A stretch of 64,000 nt of DNA, taken from positions 62,001 through 126,000 of the forward strand of contig CAJNOL010000070.1 in the NCBI GenBank assembly GCA_905250125.1, given 5' to 3'. This document shows positions 1 through 10,691 of the stretch, piece by piece. The notes below the pieces were generated by a model, which made no database searches, had not been told where the DNA came from, and saw only the letters and a list, made by a program, of their open reading frames with translations. The position numbers and the translations under genes were made by a program. Each line of letters starts with the position of its first letter. Position 1 is the stretch's first letter. This DNA is from Rotaria sordida (Eukaryota > Rotifera > Eurotatoria > Philodinida > Philodinidae).

Positions 1-859
1 AACACTCTTCTGACATATTTATATCTCTTTTTGCATTTGAATTAATTCAACTAATTTCATTTCGATAACCTAGTCAAACGATTTGAAATATAGCCGGAAT
101 TACTCCAACAGAACATTTATCAACAGTGAAAATCCATTGTAGTTTTGCCAATTAGCGAAACTTCAGGAAGTATGTTGGCGAAAATAGGGTGACCTTCCGC
201 AAGCTGTCACCTACCAATATTCATATAGAATACATGTGAAGACTGAAGCTAATATTGCTAGTATATATATCATAGCTTACATTTATCAATACACACTCTA
301 GAAAAAAAGGTTTTATACCGAACTCTTTTAAGTTCGACAGAGGCTTCAAAACCTTAAATGGTTCTTCATCCGAGTACACTCTCACAATCTTTGATACGAA
401 GCCTTTTCGAGACCCGTGGGACCAAAACAAGTTCGCTATCCAAAATACGAAATCAATCTAAAAAACGATTTTTGTAGCAAAGGTTCTGAGAGTATATCCA
501 GGTGAAGAGCCACTTTAGGTTTTTCGCACATCCTAAAAACGAAGAGTTTTATCGGATACCGACAAAAATAGGTTTTACAGAAAACATCTTTGTTTTAGAG
601 CGCAGCTCCTGTCTAACTTGAAAAAAGATTCGGTATTAAAACGATTTTTTTAGAGAGTAGTCGATAGAAATTTTATAAATCTATATCTAATTCATAGTGA
701 AATTGGCAAAAGTACAAGGGAGGGGGGGGGGGGGAGAAGGATATTGGTCAAATTATAATAGACTTTCGCCATTTATGAATGTACTATGATTGAAAGTCTT
801 ATTTGGTGATATTCCTGAATCTCTATATAAACTATTTTAATAAATTCATTTTTACTTAC
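1..859. other. No gene seen; inside the SDR intron
   Basis: This is probably the first intron of the SDR gene whose first exon ends at 860, because no continuation of the Rossmann glycine motif is visible here on the minus strand. It carries an unusual run of 13 G at about 722-734, out of keeping with the AT-rich surroundings. The short ORF at 221-430 has no recognisable features. Confidence 0.5.
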
Positions 860-1016
860 CAGTAATCCACACAACTTTATTTTGAAAATATTTCTCAATA
901 TTATCATGTAAAGGAAATAACCAATATGCAACTAATACAATAATACCGACATAAAGAAAAATTTGAAAAAGAATTGCCCAGAACATTATTCTACAAATAA
1001 TAACATAATGGCACAT
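860..1016 (-). CDS. SDR dehydrogenase (DHRS7-like), first exon, partial
   Basis: First coding exon of a probable membrane-anchored short-chain dehydrogenase/reductase. The 52 codons encode a hydrophobic segment (about residues 11-33, rich in I, L, V, F) followed by NKVVWITG. That matches the first beta strand and start of the TGxxxGxG cofactor loop of DHRS7-like enzymes. The exon ends at a clean GTAAGT donor in phase 1, exactly where the glycine loop should continue. The rest lies beyond the left edge. Met at 1016 is a conservative start; Met at 986 (MFWAILF) or 1073 are alternatives. The start is only about 105 bp downstream of the SAC3 gene stop, a very tight same-strand spacing. A pyrimidine-rich stretch ending in AG just upstream could be a splice or trans-splice acceptor (inference). 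Seen: hydrophobic helix plus NKVVWITG and donor. Inferred: family. Without the YxxxK motif, identity stays provisional. Confidence 0.55.
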
Positions 1017-1120
1017 CGTTAGTTTTTGTTTTACTTGACAAAAAGAAAAAATTCTTGTTTTTTTATTATACAAAAAAAAATACTAATCATTTACATTACA
1101 TAAATACAAAACAAATATAT

Positions 1121-4100
1121 TTATGAATTAAGTTTATTTATAAATAATTGAATTTGATTAAGATCAGTTGTTAATTGATCGAAAGAATTTTTTATTGTAT
1201 TATATTGTTGATTATTTTCTTTTAATTTTTTATTATTACGTAATTGAAGAAATTGATTTGTACGTTTATTATTATTATTATTTAATAATAATTGTTGTTT
1301 ACGAATTTTTCTTCGTTGACGATAGTTTAAAATCCAAAGAGAAAAATATTTTAATTGAAGATAATGTTCACGTTTTTGAATATATTGTTTTTTAAGAGCA
1401 TTTTCTAATAATTTTTTACGTAAATTCAGTTCTTGATTAGATTCAATAACAATTTTATGTAATTCTTCTTTTAAAAATTCTTCAAAAAATAAATTTGATA
1501 AAAAATGTATTTTTTTTAGACGATTTCGTTTTAAATATCGTCGATATTTTAATATATCATTTGTTTGTTCTAATGTTAAATCATATTCAGTCATTAATTG
1601 TATACCAGTTAAAAATTCAATTAATTGTTCATTATTTAAAAAATGATATTTCATTTGTAATTCATTAAGTATTAAACGTTCTTCATTTGCTTGAATTGAA
1701 TTTTCTAACCATATAGAAAAATATTTTTTTGTTAAATATTTTTTTCGTTTTCGTTCATATTGTTCAGCTAAAGTATCATTTAACATTTTTTGATGAAATT
1801 CAACATTATGATAATAATCATCAGCTATAGAATAAATTTCATCAGAAAGTAATTCATTAAAAATTGTAACTGTTTGACTTGTTATATTATTCCATTGAGA
1901 AATTAATTCACTATAAAGAAAACGAATAATTTGAATTACTAATCATAATAGTTTCTCTTTAATAGAATAGTTTCACTATCTGTCATTGTAATTCAAAATC
2001 TTGCACTTATCAAAAATCATTTTGTATAACTAAATTTAGTATGTTACTGTTTAGATAACAGAGATGGAATCGATTCGCGTTTTATTTTAAAGCCGAAATG
2101 ATCTATTTTTCAACCAGATGGAACATAGGCTAAGCCCATGATCAGTGCTCTTAATTAGGAGAGTTTTTCTCCTCTTCCCCAAAATATTCGATTTCCTAAG
2201 AATTTTTTTGTAGCTTTGTGGTAACTTTGAATGTAAACCGTATTTTGAAACACCATTTATCTTTCATTAGCAGAAAGTCAAATAAAAATAAGCAGACAAG
2301 ATCATTGCGAAGTGAATAGGATCGGAGGAGAGACTGTTTGGTGGCAGGTTTCGTTCTTCTCCTGGTCACTACTTCTAGCGCTCCGAGAATAAAAGCACTT
2401 TCTGCCGAATTTTTAATCCCTCCCATTTTTAAAAAACATCGACAAGCCTGCCCATAGTGCGAAGCACACGCTCACACTAGGCTCATCGTTTATGAGAGTA
2501 TGAAACTTTCGAATTGGTTGAAATATAAAAATTACCGAAAAAATATATTTCTATATTGTATAAAATAGAACGATGAGTTTAATTCACATTTAATTATATA
2601 CCAAGTTTTGTATTCATTGAAAATTAATAGATATTGTATGAAAAACTTACGAAATTTATAAGACTCTAGTGAGCGAGAGTTCTCGACTAAGTTTGTATTC
2701 ATCTTTTTAATCTTCAGTTCGTTCTGATTCTCTGTCACTGAAAGAAATAGAAAGTAGATGTCAAGAAGATCTTTGATATGACGAAAATTTTTTAGAAAAT
2801 GGTAATAATATTCGATCTAATGAACACTTGCTCTAGCTGCTGAAACTCGTCTTCATTACTTCGAAAAGTTCTCACTTGAAAATCATCATTTTGTGGAATG
2901 AATTGAGAATGAACAGAGCATGAAACCTTGTCGTAATGTTTGAACGAAAATCGCACGACAACTGCGCAATACAATATAGCGATTTTGAGTTATATACCGA
3001 GAAAGCAACTCGCGACCGACTACTATGCGATGGCTCTTATCGTAAAAACTTCAAATCAATCCGAGTCAAAATTTATAGGCAAGTTAACAGATGTATTATT
3101 GTATCAAATTTAGATGAGATCGATTTGTATTTTTTTTGAATTAGATCATATGAGATAACGGTGGAATAAACTCAAAATGTTTGTAATTTGTGTTTGAATT
3201 AATCGTTCAATCAGAACTCTTTGGCGATAGAATATAAGAGTAAAAGAAACGCTAGAAACGAGAAAAATGCTTTATTTTCCAAAAAGATTCTTTCTTGAAT
3301 GTAAACAATGAAAGCGAATATTTTACTTTTGACTATTAAAAACAACGAGAAAAACTGACAACTGTATCCGAAACTAAGATTTAAAAATTTTCAGATTGAT
3401 TTTAATTTTTGTTTTCTGTTTGATCGGAAACTCATAATTAGTCTTTTCTTATAAACAAATATCATTTGATAGTCGAACAGCAACGTTAAAGTAAGAAATA
3501 AAATTTTTTAAATAATTGAAAAACTATTAGCAGATTTGTAATTTTTCCTCGTGGGCATCAAAGATCAAATCTAAAATTTATGAGCGAAATCGAAACTATA
3601 CATTATTTAGGAATTAAATCAAAGTCATAAAATTCTTTTTTTTTTAATCTTACTCAAAGATATTACAAATTGTTTCTTGAGTTAATGGATCAATCATTTG
3701 TTGATATAACTCATCAATAAATATATCCATTGAATGGGTTGATAATCGACGACTAGGCGGTGGTGGTGGTGGTGATTGTATTATTTGTTCAGGCGTTTGA
3801 GGTAATGGTTTTGAAATAGGAATAGATGGTCGAATAATTTCGACAGGTGATGGTAAATGTTCAATAACTTTTGTCGCTTGATTTGCACCTGAAAATATTG
3901 ATTTAGATGAAGATGGAAATTGTGATGTTGTATCGAATATTTTTTTTGGTAAAGATGGTTGAACAAAAGGATTTGTAGAACTTTAAAAAAATAAAGTTTA
4001 TCAATAGAAAAAAAAGAAACACAAGAATTTTATTAATTTACAGTGTAGATTGAACTGATGTTGAATTTGAATTAAATCCTCCAAAACGAAATGGTGATGG

Positions 4101-7100
4101 CGTTGGTATTGTTGTTGTAGCAGTAACGAAAATATTTTCTGATGGTGTTGATCGAGGTTTAAGTAACTAGAAAATTATTACATGTTGATTTTCTCAACAA
4201 CAAAAGAAAAAAAATAATTATTTTATAATACAAATGTATTTGCTGTTGTTGCTGCTGCCATTGATCGAAGAGCACTTTCAGAAGGTGGACGTCTAACAAA
4301 TAATGACGGTTGTGATTTTGGTTGCGGTTGTTGTTGTTGCTCTGGTGATGGTTTTCGAGAAATTAGTGTTGCTAGAATTTAAAATGTAGAAAAGAAGAAT
4401 TTTCTTTTTCTAAATAACGGGAGCGCATAAGTTCGGATTCTTTCTCTTTACCTAATTTATCTGAATCAATAGGTAATTTTCCAATAAAACATCCTTGAAT
4501 ATCAAAACTATCTTCAACATTTAAATCAGTAACAACAATTGGTACATCCGGCTGTCCAGTAATAATCTATATAAAATAAATCAAATAATTTTTGGATATA
4601 TTTTTTTTAAAACTTACATCTTTTAAATTTCCTTTATATTTTGATTTAATTAGTTTTTGAGATAATTTATTAATTGGTTGTTGTTGACTTTGATTATCTA
4701 TTGATGGTATAATAAAACATGGTGGATTTGTATTTGATACTGAATATCTAAGTTGTTCAAGATAATCTTTTGCTTCATCATCATTATCCATTCCAATAAT
4801 ATCTGTTATATCTGATAAACGAAATTCATCATTATTACGTGCTGATGATATAAGTGAATTAAGACGTTTTAAACGTATTACATTAAAATATCGATGTAGT
4901 AAACATGATTGTAATAAAGTAGCATTATTTTCAATAAGTGAAAAAAATTTTGTTGTATTATTTATTAATAATGATCGATAAATATTTATTGCAATATTTA
5001 TTTCTGATTTTTCAGTTATATCTTGTATTAAATGACGAATACGTCTAAAGAAAACAAACAAAGAGAATCAATATTTAGTATATTCCAATTAGCAAAAAAC
5101 AAAGCCAATAAATTTACAAGTAAATTATTGTATAAAAGTTCAATAGTTCTAAGAATGAATAAACACTTTCATCGATAATGAAAACGGCTAATTTTAGAAT
5201 TTGAGTTACGAATTGACAATAACGTCAAATACTTAAGTTTATAATTCAATTTTTACTAAAGCTAAATGAAATTAGAAACGTGCAAAGTAAGCTTTTTTTG
5301 CATCCTACAAAATCTCGACACTACCCTGTAGAACCACTTATCCTTACTCCTGTATCGCATTGTGATTAGAGCCCGTCGAGTTCAAAAGTTTTAGACTCAA
5401 GCCCATTTTATTGAAGGTTTTTGATACTCGGACCCAGTTAACGGAAAATTTTCAGACCCAGACTGAACTCGATGAGCTCTAATCATGATTGACTATTTTT
5501 TGGATTCTAAGTATGTATAATAGATTTATGGTTTTTTCGTACGATATGCATTTCATTCAGTTTTTTTACCGCTACAAAGTGATTCATTAATAGCAAGGTT
5601 ATTATGTAGCATCGCAGAGAAAATCTCTTCGTGATGGTCCAAACATGATAACTGTTGCCCACGAAAATTATTAAGTTTTTTTTTTTCATTTATGTAGCAT
5701 GGTCATTTTAAGTTTGACAGCTCGTTCTATAGCAGTAAGAAAACTGAATGAAATTCATATGACTTCAAGAAAAATGTGAACTTATTTCCCATATTTAGAT
5801 CTTGAAAATTGTCAATCACGACGCAATACACTAGTCCGTACCCTACGAAGTTTTTATCTCACTCTCCTTTAATCCTACTCTAGTTGGCCCACTCTAAAAG
5901 TGATAAATACTGAAACAGTTTCTTGTTAGAGATGGACAGGCTAAGGTTTTTTTTCGTACCTTGTATCTTGACTGAGAGAAATCTTCTAACCGTTACTTCA
6001 CCCTACCCGTGAAAACCTCCACGCTTACCCTTTTCGACTAGAACCTTGCGGAGTTCCACTTCGAGAGCTTTTCTTAATATTTATCTATGAGTCTATAAAG
6101 TAGTGTACTTTTGTTTATTACTTAACATATGAAAAATAAACTTGTTACTATGTAAGAGTAAAGAAAAACGTTGACTGTTTTACTGATATAAATCCGACAT
6201 TGACTCTAAAAAAAATCTTTACGATCACTCCGATGTAGAGTGCTATACCCTATTCCACTCTTCAGGGAAGAATAGAGTAATCTTGCAAATCTCATTATGA
6301 GATTTCTCGTATATGATATCCGTGAAAATAAAAAAGATCGTTTTCTTTTTATTTTCGAATTGAAATTAAATCCAAATTTAATAGAATCGAATCGATAAAA
6401 AATAAGTCTTATGATCCTGATGCATTCTTAATAAGTAAAGACTTCTTTTTTAGAATAAAAAGCGGCAAAATTTATAGAATGAATATATTTGTTGATTTAA
6501 AAGACGACAATAAATTTTTCAGGATGTCAAGTTTCGTAAATTCTATTTTTTTTCCTCGTTGAAACAAAGATCTGATTGAAAGAACGAGTAATTATCTCAA
6601 ATTTTTCTCTACAAGAATTGTAAAATCTAACAATATAACCCTCAACTGTATAATTATTCACATATTGACAGTATGGAAACTTAATGGTGCATATCACATT
6701 AAGCATCAATTTTTTGTAATTCTATGAAAAAAAATCCCTAAAGTAAATACTTACAATAATGTTTCATTATCTTCTTTTAAATTCATTAATAACATATAGG
6801 ATGAAAATTCAGCAACATTTCTTAATGATTGAATATTATTTTGTTGTTTATGTGTTAAATAACATTCACGTAATTGATTAAGACAATCAATTAACATTTT
6901 ATCATTTAATTTAGGATCAAATAAATCACGTGAATATTCTGATAAAAATGCTGAACAAAATATATGAAAACGTGCACATTGTTCAAGAATTTCAATAGCT
7001 ATTTCATCACGTAAATGTTGTTGAGTTAATTCCTAAGATTATAAAATAAATAATTAATTGATAAAAATTTTAATAAATAAATTTACTTTTCGAATAGCTC

Positions 7101-7730
7101 GTAAACGATCCCATAAAAAATTATACCAATCACCTTGTTCACGTTCTTGATCAAATTTATCCATTATATTTGTTATTAAATAATTCATTGTATGTAATAA
7201 AGCAGGACCTGAACGAAGATCATATGGTGTTGGCATAGCCTATATTAAAAATAATCAAAATCTTTTTTAGAAAAAAGAAACCGAAGATCATATCAACAAA
7301 CTTGATCAGCCGATGCTCGTGAATATTCAGTAACCATAAGTGAATAATTTAGCTGAAAAAAAAGTATTTTGATTGTTAGAGAAAATAGATAGTCTTATTT
7401 TTTTTAATTGTACATACAGATCGTGTATCTGGATCAAGTTCATATGATTTAGATAAACGTTGAAATTCACGTGTAATTCGTTCTCGTTCACAACACATAT
7501 CTTGACATAAGCCAGTACGTTGAGCAGCGATTGCATCAAATGATGAACCTTTGTTAAGTTCGACGTCTGAAGAAAAAAAAAATAATGTTTCATAAAATTT
7601 AAAAAAATTAGAAAATATTACATTTTCGCCAGATTTCATCACGAATATCTAATGATTTGATTCTTTCTTGATGTGTTAATGCTCGACGTTCTTTAAGTTG
7701 TGTTATAAGTGTAGCTAATTGATCATTCAT
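1121..7730 (-). CDS. SAC3/GANP-type mRNA export protein (MCM3AP-like), TREX-2 scaffold
   Basis: Eleven exons on the minus strand join in frame to 887 codons plus stop: 7730-7622, 7566-7418, 7352-7302, 7239-7087, 7032-6755, 5044-4618, 4566-4452, 4371-4232, 4166-4042, 3980-3654, 1910-1121. All borders are GT/AG. Near residues 50-60 GLCQDMCCERER matches the GxCxDMCPExER opening of the SAC3/GANP domain. Next come SRASADQ, LRSGPALLHTMNYLITNIMD and GDWYNFLWDRLRAIRK, all SAC3 hallmarks. The helical SAC3 domain runs to about residue 380. A Pro/Gln/Ser-rich linker follows, with six Pro encoded by a GGT-type repeat. The C-terminal Lys/Gln-rich helical region (about 620-887) resembles the part of GANP that binds centrin and ENY2. 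The family scaffolds TREX-2 at nuclear pores. The protein is far shorter than vertebrate GANP: it lacks the FG-rich and RNA-binding N terminus and the long C-terminal MCM3AP part. Two introns are long (1.7 kb each); the others are 46-75 bp. Family call is firm; the complex is inferred from the family. Confidence 0.9.
1911..3653. other. Long last intron of the SAC3 gene
   Basis: About 1.74 kb between the GTAAGA donor at 3653 and the acceptor at 1911. No coding exon is evident. A slightly G+C-richer patch at about 2060-2480 begins with CAGAGATGG and ends near GCCTGCCCAT, which resemble worn hAT-type MITE termini seen elsewhere in the window. I could not define its ends or a target duplication. 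Confidence 0.5.
5045..6754. other. Long intron 5 of the SAC3 gene
   Basis: About 1.7 kb between donor 6754 and acceptor 5045. It contains the palindromic MITE at 5352-5490. A patch at about 5930-6290 starts with AGAGATGGACAGG, similar to a hAT-type terminus. No coding sequence is recognised. Confidence 0.55.
5352..5490. repeat. Palindromic MITE in SAC3 intron 5
   Basis: Imperfect inverted repeat of about 140 bp. The left arm begins GATTAGAGCCCGTCGAGTTC; the reverse complement of the right end reads GATTAGAGCTCATCGAGTTC (17/20). The element at 20745-20880 shares the same arm sequence, so two copies of one family sit in introns of different genes. No open reading frame is present. The target duplication is unclear. 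Confidence 0.65.
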
Positions 7731-9821
7731 TGAAATGGAATTATTTATTTTTGATTCCGATAGATTATTTGTGAAATAAGAAGGATGAAATAGTTTTACA
7801 AAAGTTTGAAATTCTAGTTTAATTCAGAATTATTCTTATACAATACGAACAAAGATAAACTTTAGAAAGTATTCGATTTGTTATATAAAATAACCAGTCA
7901 TCATATACATGGACAAAAAAAAGTCAATTGTATATATATATATTTGTGAGAGTTGTTTCTCTTATAGAGATAAAATTAAATTTGATGATAGATAAATTTC
8001 AGTGTTCGATCAGTTTTATAAAATACAAATGAAACTGATAGAAGCGCCCTCTGTCGCAACTTCCAAGTATTCTATAGTAAATAATCCTAATTATATTGTG
8101 ACGCGAAGGAAACGAAATTCTTTCATATGATGAACAACAATAAAACTCTTTCTTACCCGTTCAATTATTCTGGGACCACAATTTATAGATTTCTAGCCCG
8201 AAAATTCGAGAAAATGGTAGAAACTTGGAAGCAGGAATCCAGTGATCGAATCTAGTGTGACAGATTCTTCTTGTTTCAGTTGAAAACGACCACAGCAGAG
8301 CAGAGCCGGCCATCGGATCCAGAGCATTGGGTTCCTGATCCAAAGTTTCTATAACTTTCCTGAGGTTTCCGGTCGAAACCGGCCTGTATTCACTACAGTT
8401 TTTTAATGTGACTGAGTTGAGTTGCCCAGCTCTAGTTCGTCTGACATGACATATTTAGAATAAAAATTAAATGATCACATAAATAATGGTTCATGTAGCC
8501 TACACAAAAAAAGAAGAATAAACGTCTCCAAAAATTGAATATTATGCATTTTTGGTCAGTAAAACAGATAAACTTTATTGCAATTGTATAGTGATCCTCT
8601 AGGATATATTCGCACATTCTCTCAATTTTGGTATTCACTCATGAATGATAACTCATGATATCTATCATAGAAACAATCATGATAACGGCATATCGCTCTC
8701 AATGATTTCGTTACTTTTTATAAAACGGAATGTGGATGTGAAACTTTCATTCAGCAACATCCACACCCGGTGAATATATAAGAAGAGCGACGGTACGAAC
8801 AGCCCGCACGTGCGATATGATCATCTTCGCCGAGAATATGCTACACATCTGTAGTTTACCATATAATATTTTATTCTGAATCCTATTCGTGTTTTTGTTT
8901 TTTTGTGTAATGTAGAAAACACCGTATTAGTATTAACGTGATGAGAACTATCAAAAAGTGCATATCACACAAAGTTCAAACAAAATATTTATCTCCGGTT
9001 GTTGATAATAGTTTTGGAGTTGCAGAAGACTTTGACAGTTATCGTGTATAAATGACTAATCGAAAATACTAGTAATATTATCGAAGATAATGTTATTTTA
9101 TTGAAGTAGGTATCCGACTGATATAATCGGATATGCTCTTGACCATCAAGGTTTACATTTACAAAAAATCAATCTAAAAACGTTCAATAAATTTGTAAAT
9201 ACCACAAATTTCATTGTTATCATGACAGTTCTAATCATAGTATTGGATCGATTCACAACAATATTTCTTTGAAAATTGTGCAATTAACTTTATTTTATTC
9301 TCAATGACTAAATCGTATGACAATTAATATTGATAAGGTAGACAAAAATATGTAGAGTAAATAGTTTTCATCAATTAATCGACATGGATATATTGATTCA
9401 TAAATTTTTCGATCCATAAATATGATAGATTGATCAAGATATCAAGTAATATACTACTGTTAGATGTTAAACAAGAGTAATCAAAGATAAACATCTAATT
9501 CTTTTATTTCATTCCGTAATATATGTCAAAATCAGATGAAAAATGAGCAACTATTGACATTGATCATTTATAAACGTGAACTATTCTCTTGTTGAATTGA
9601 ATCTTTTAAAAATTACTTATCTAGTTTTAGATTTTGATAGTGTGAAACAAACAAACACAACAATTTAGTCGCTATGTAAATAAAACTTTATCTGTTGCCT
9701 ATTCTTATTAGGATAAAAATAAAACATTTTTCTTTATATAAAATCTTTTTCTGTTCAAAGAAAAAGGACGAAAAAAAGATACAAAAAAAGAGAAAAAAAA
9801 GTATAAAGTGTTTAAAAGTTA
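7731..9821. other. Intergenic, SAC3 gene promoter side; no gene seen
   Basis: Upstream of the SAC3 gene start and downstream of the membrane-protein stop. A G+C-richer block at 8140-8420 has no recognisable coding content and may be an old repeat. At 8733-8763 a short hairpin (TGTGGATGT and ACATCCACA arms) is followed by a TATA-like TATATAAG at about 8775. That could be a plus-strand promoter, but no plus-strand ORF follows. Confidence 0.45.
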
Positions 9822-10334
9822 CTATCTAAGCGAATTTGTACTGCGTGTAATCGATGAGCCGGATATTTGTGGACTCATCGAAAGACATGGAACACGTTGT
9901 TGAGAAGGTTGTATTGGTAATGTTGTTATTGTAACACGAGGCACTTTAATATCATTTAAACGATATCTATTATTACCAGATTGTAATGGTGAGATAAAAT
10001 CATCTCTAGCATTACTTATATGTTGATGAACATTACTAGGATGATTATGATAAAATGATGACCATTGTTGTTGGGGTTGGGGTTGGGATGGATGAACATG
10101 ATAAGGATCATTTTGATAATAACGGCGTAAGTTTGAATCTGATGTTGATGTATTTTGTTGTATAATAGATGATAATACTTCATTTTGATCATCATTATCA
10201 TTATGACGTTTTAAACATAAACAGTGAGACCATTTGCATATAGCTACGACAAGAACGACAAGCACAACAGAAAGAATACCAATACATAGACCGATAAAAT
10301 CACGTGTCAATAGTGTTGGACTTATATCCAACAT
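9822..10334 (-). CDS. Small single-pass membrane protein, unknown function
   Basis: A 170-residue protein that I do not recognise. A short N terminus (about 13 residues, no signal-peptide charge pattern) is followed by one strongly hydrophobic segment at residues 14-36 (FIGLCIGILSVVLVVLVVAI). A Cys/Lys/Arg/His patch (KWSHCLCLKRH) comes next, as often seen on the cytosolic side. The remainder is a polar tail rich in Gln, Ser, Asn, Pro and His that looks disordered. This suggests a type III, N-out/C-in topology, with juxtamembrane Cys that could be palmitoylated (inference). Met at 10334 is chosen because the frame upstream has no other ATG. A GTAAGT donor at 10404 and a CAG acceptor at 10341 define a likely 64-bp intron in the 5' UTR. 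It lies about 357 bp downstream of the NOB1 stop on the same strand. Confidence 0.65.
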   Translation of the reverse strand: MLDISPTLLTRDFIGLCIGILSVVLVVLVVAICKWSHCLCLKRHNDNDDQNEVLSSIIQQNTSTSDSNLRRYYQNDPYHVHPSQPQPQQQWSSFYHNHPSNVHQHISNARDDFISPLQSGNNRYRLNDIKVPRVTITTLPIQPSQQRVPCLSMSPQISGSSITRSTNSLR

Positions 10335-10691
10335 CTTTGACTGATCAAAATCGGACACTATCAATTATAAATAAATAAATAATGAATGAATCATATGAAC
10401 TTACTTGTTCACTTCACCTATCTGACAGACGTATGAAATAGATACATCGGCAAACTTGTTTTATAGATAATAGATGGAAGAAACAGAAGATTATATACGT
10501 CTATAAAGTTTGCCCCTTACTTTCTTTCTCTTTCATTCTTTCTATTGTTTATCATATCAAATATATAAAAGCATGGTTCATCATTAATTATTTTTCTTTT
10601 CTCTTTCTTTCGCTAGTCACATATACATGAAAACAAAGTGACAAACAAAACAAACGAAAAAAAAAGCAGAAAAGAAAATTCTTCTTGTAAA

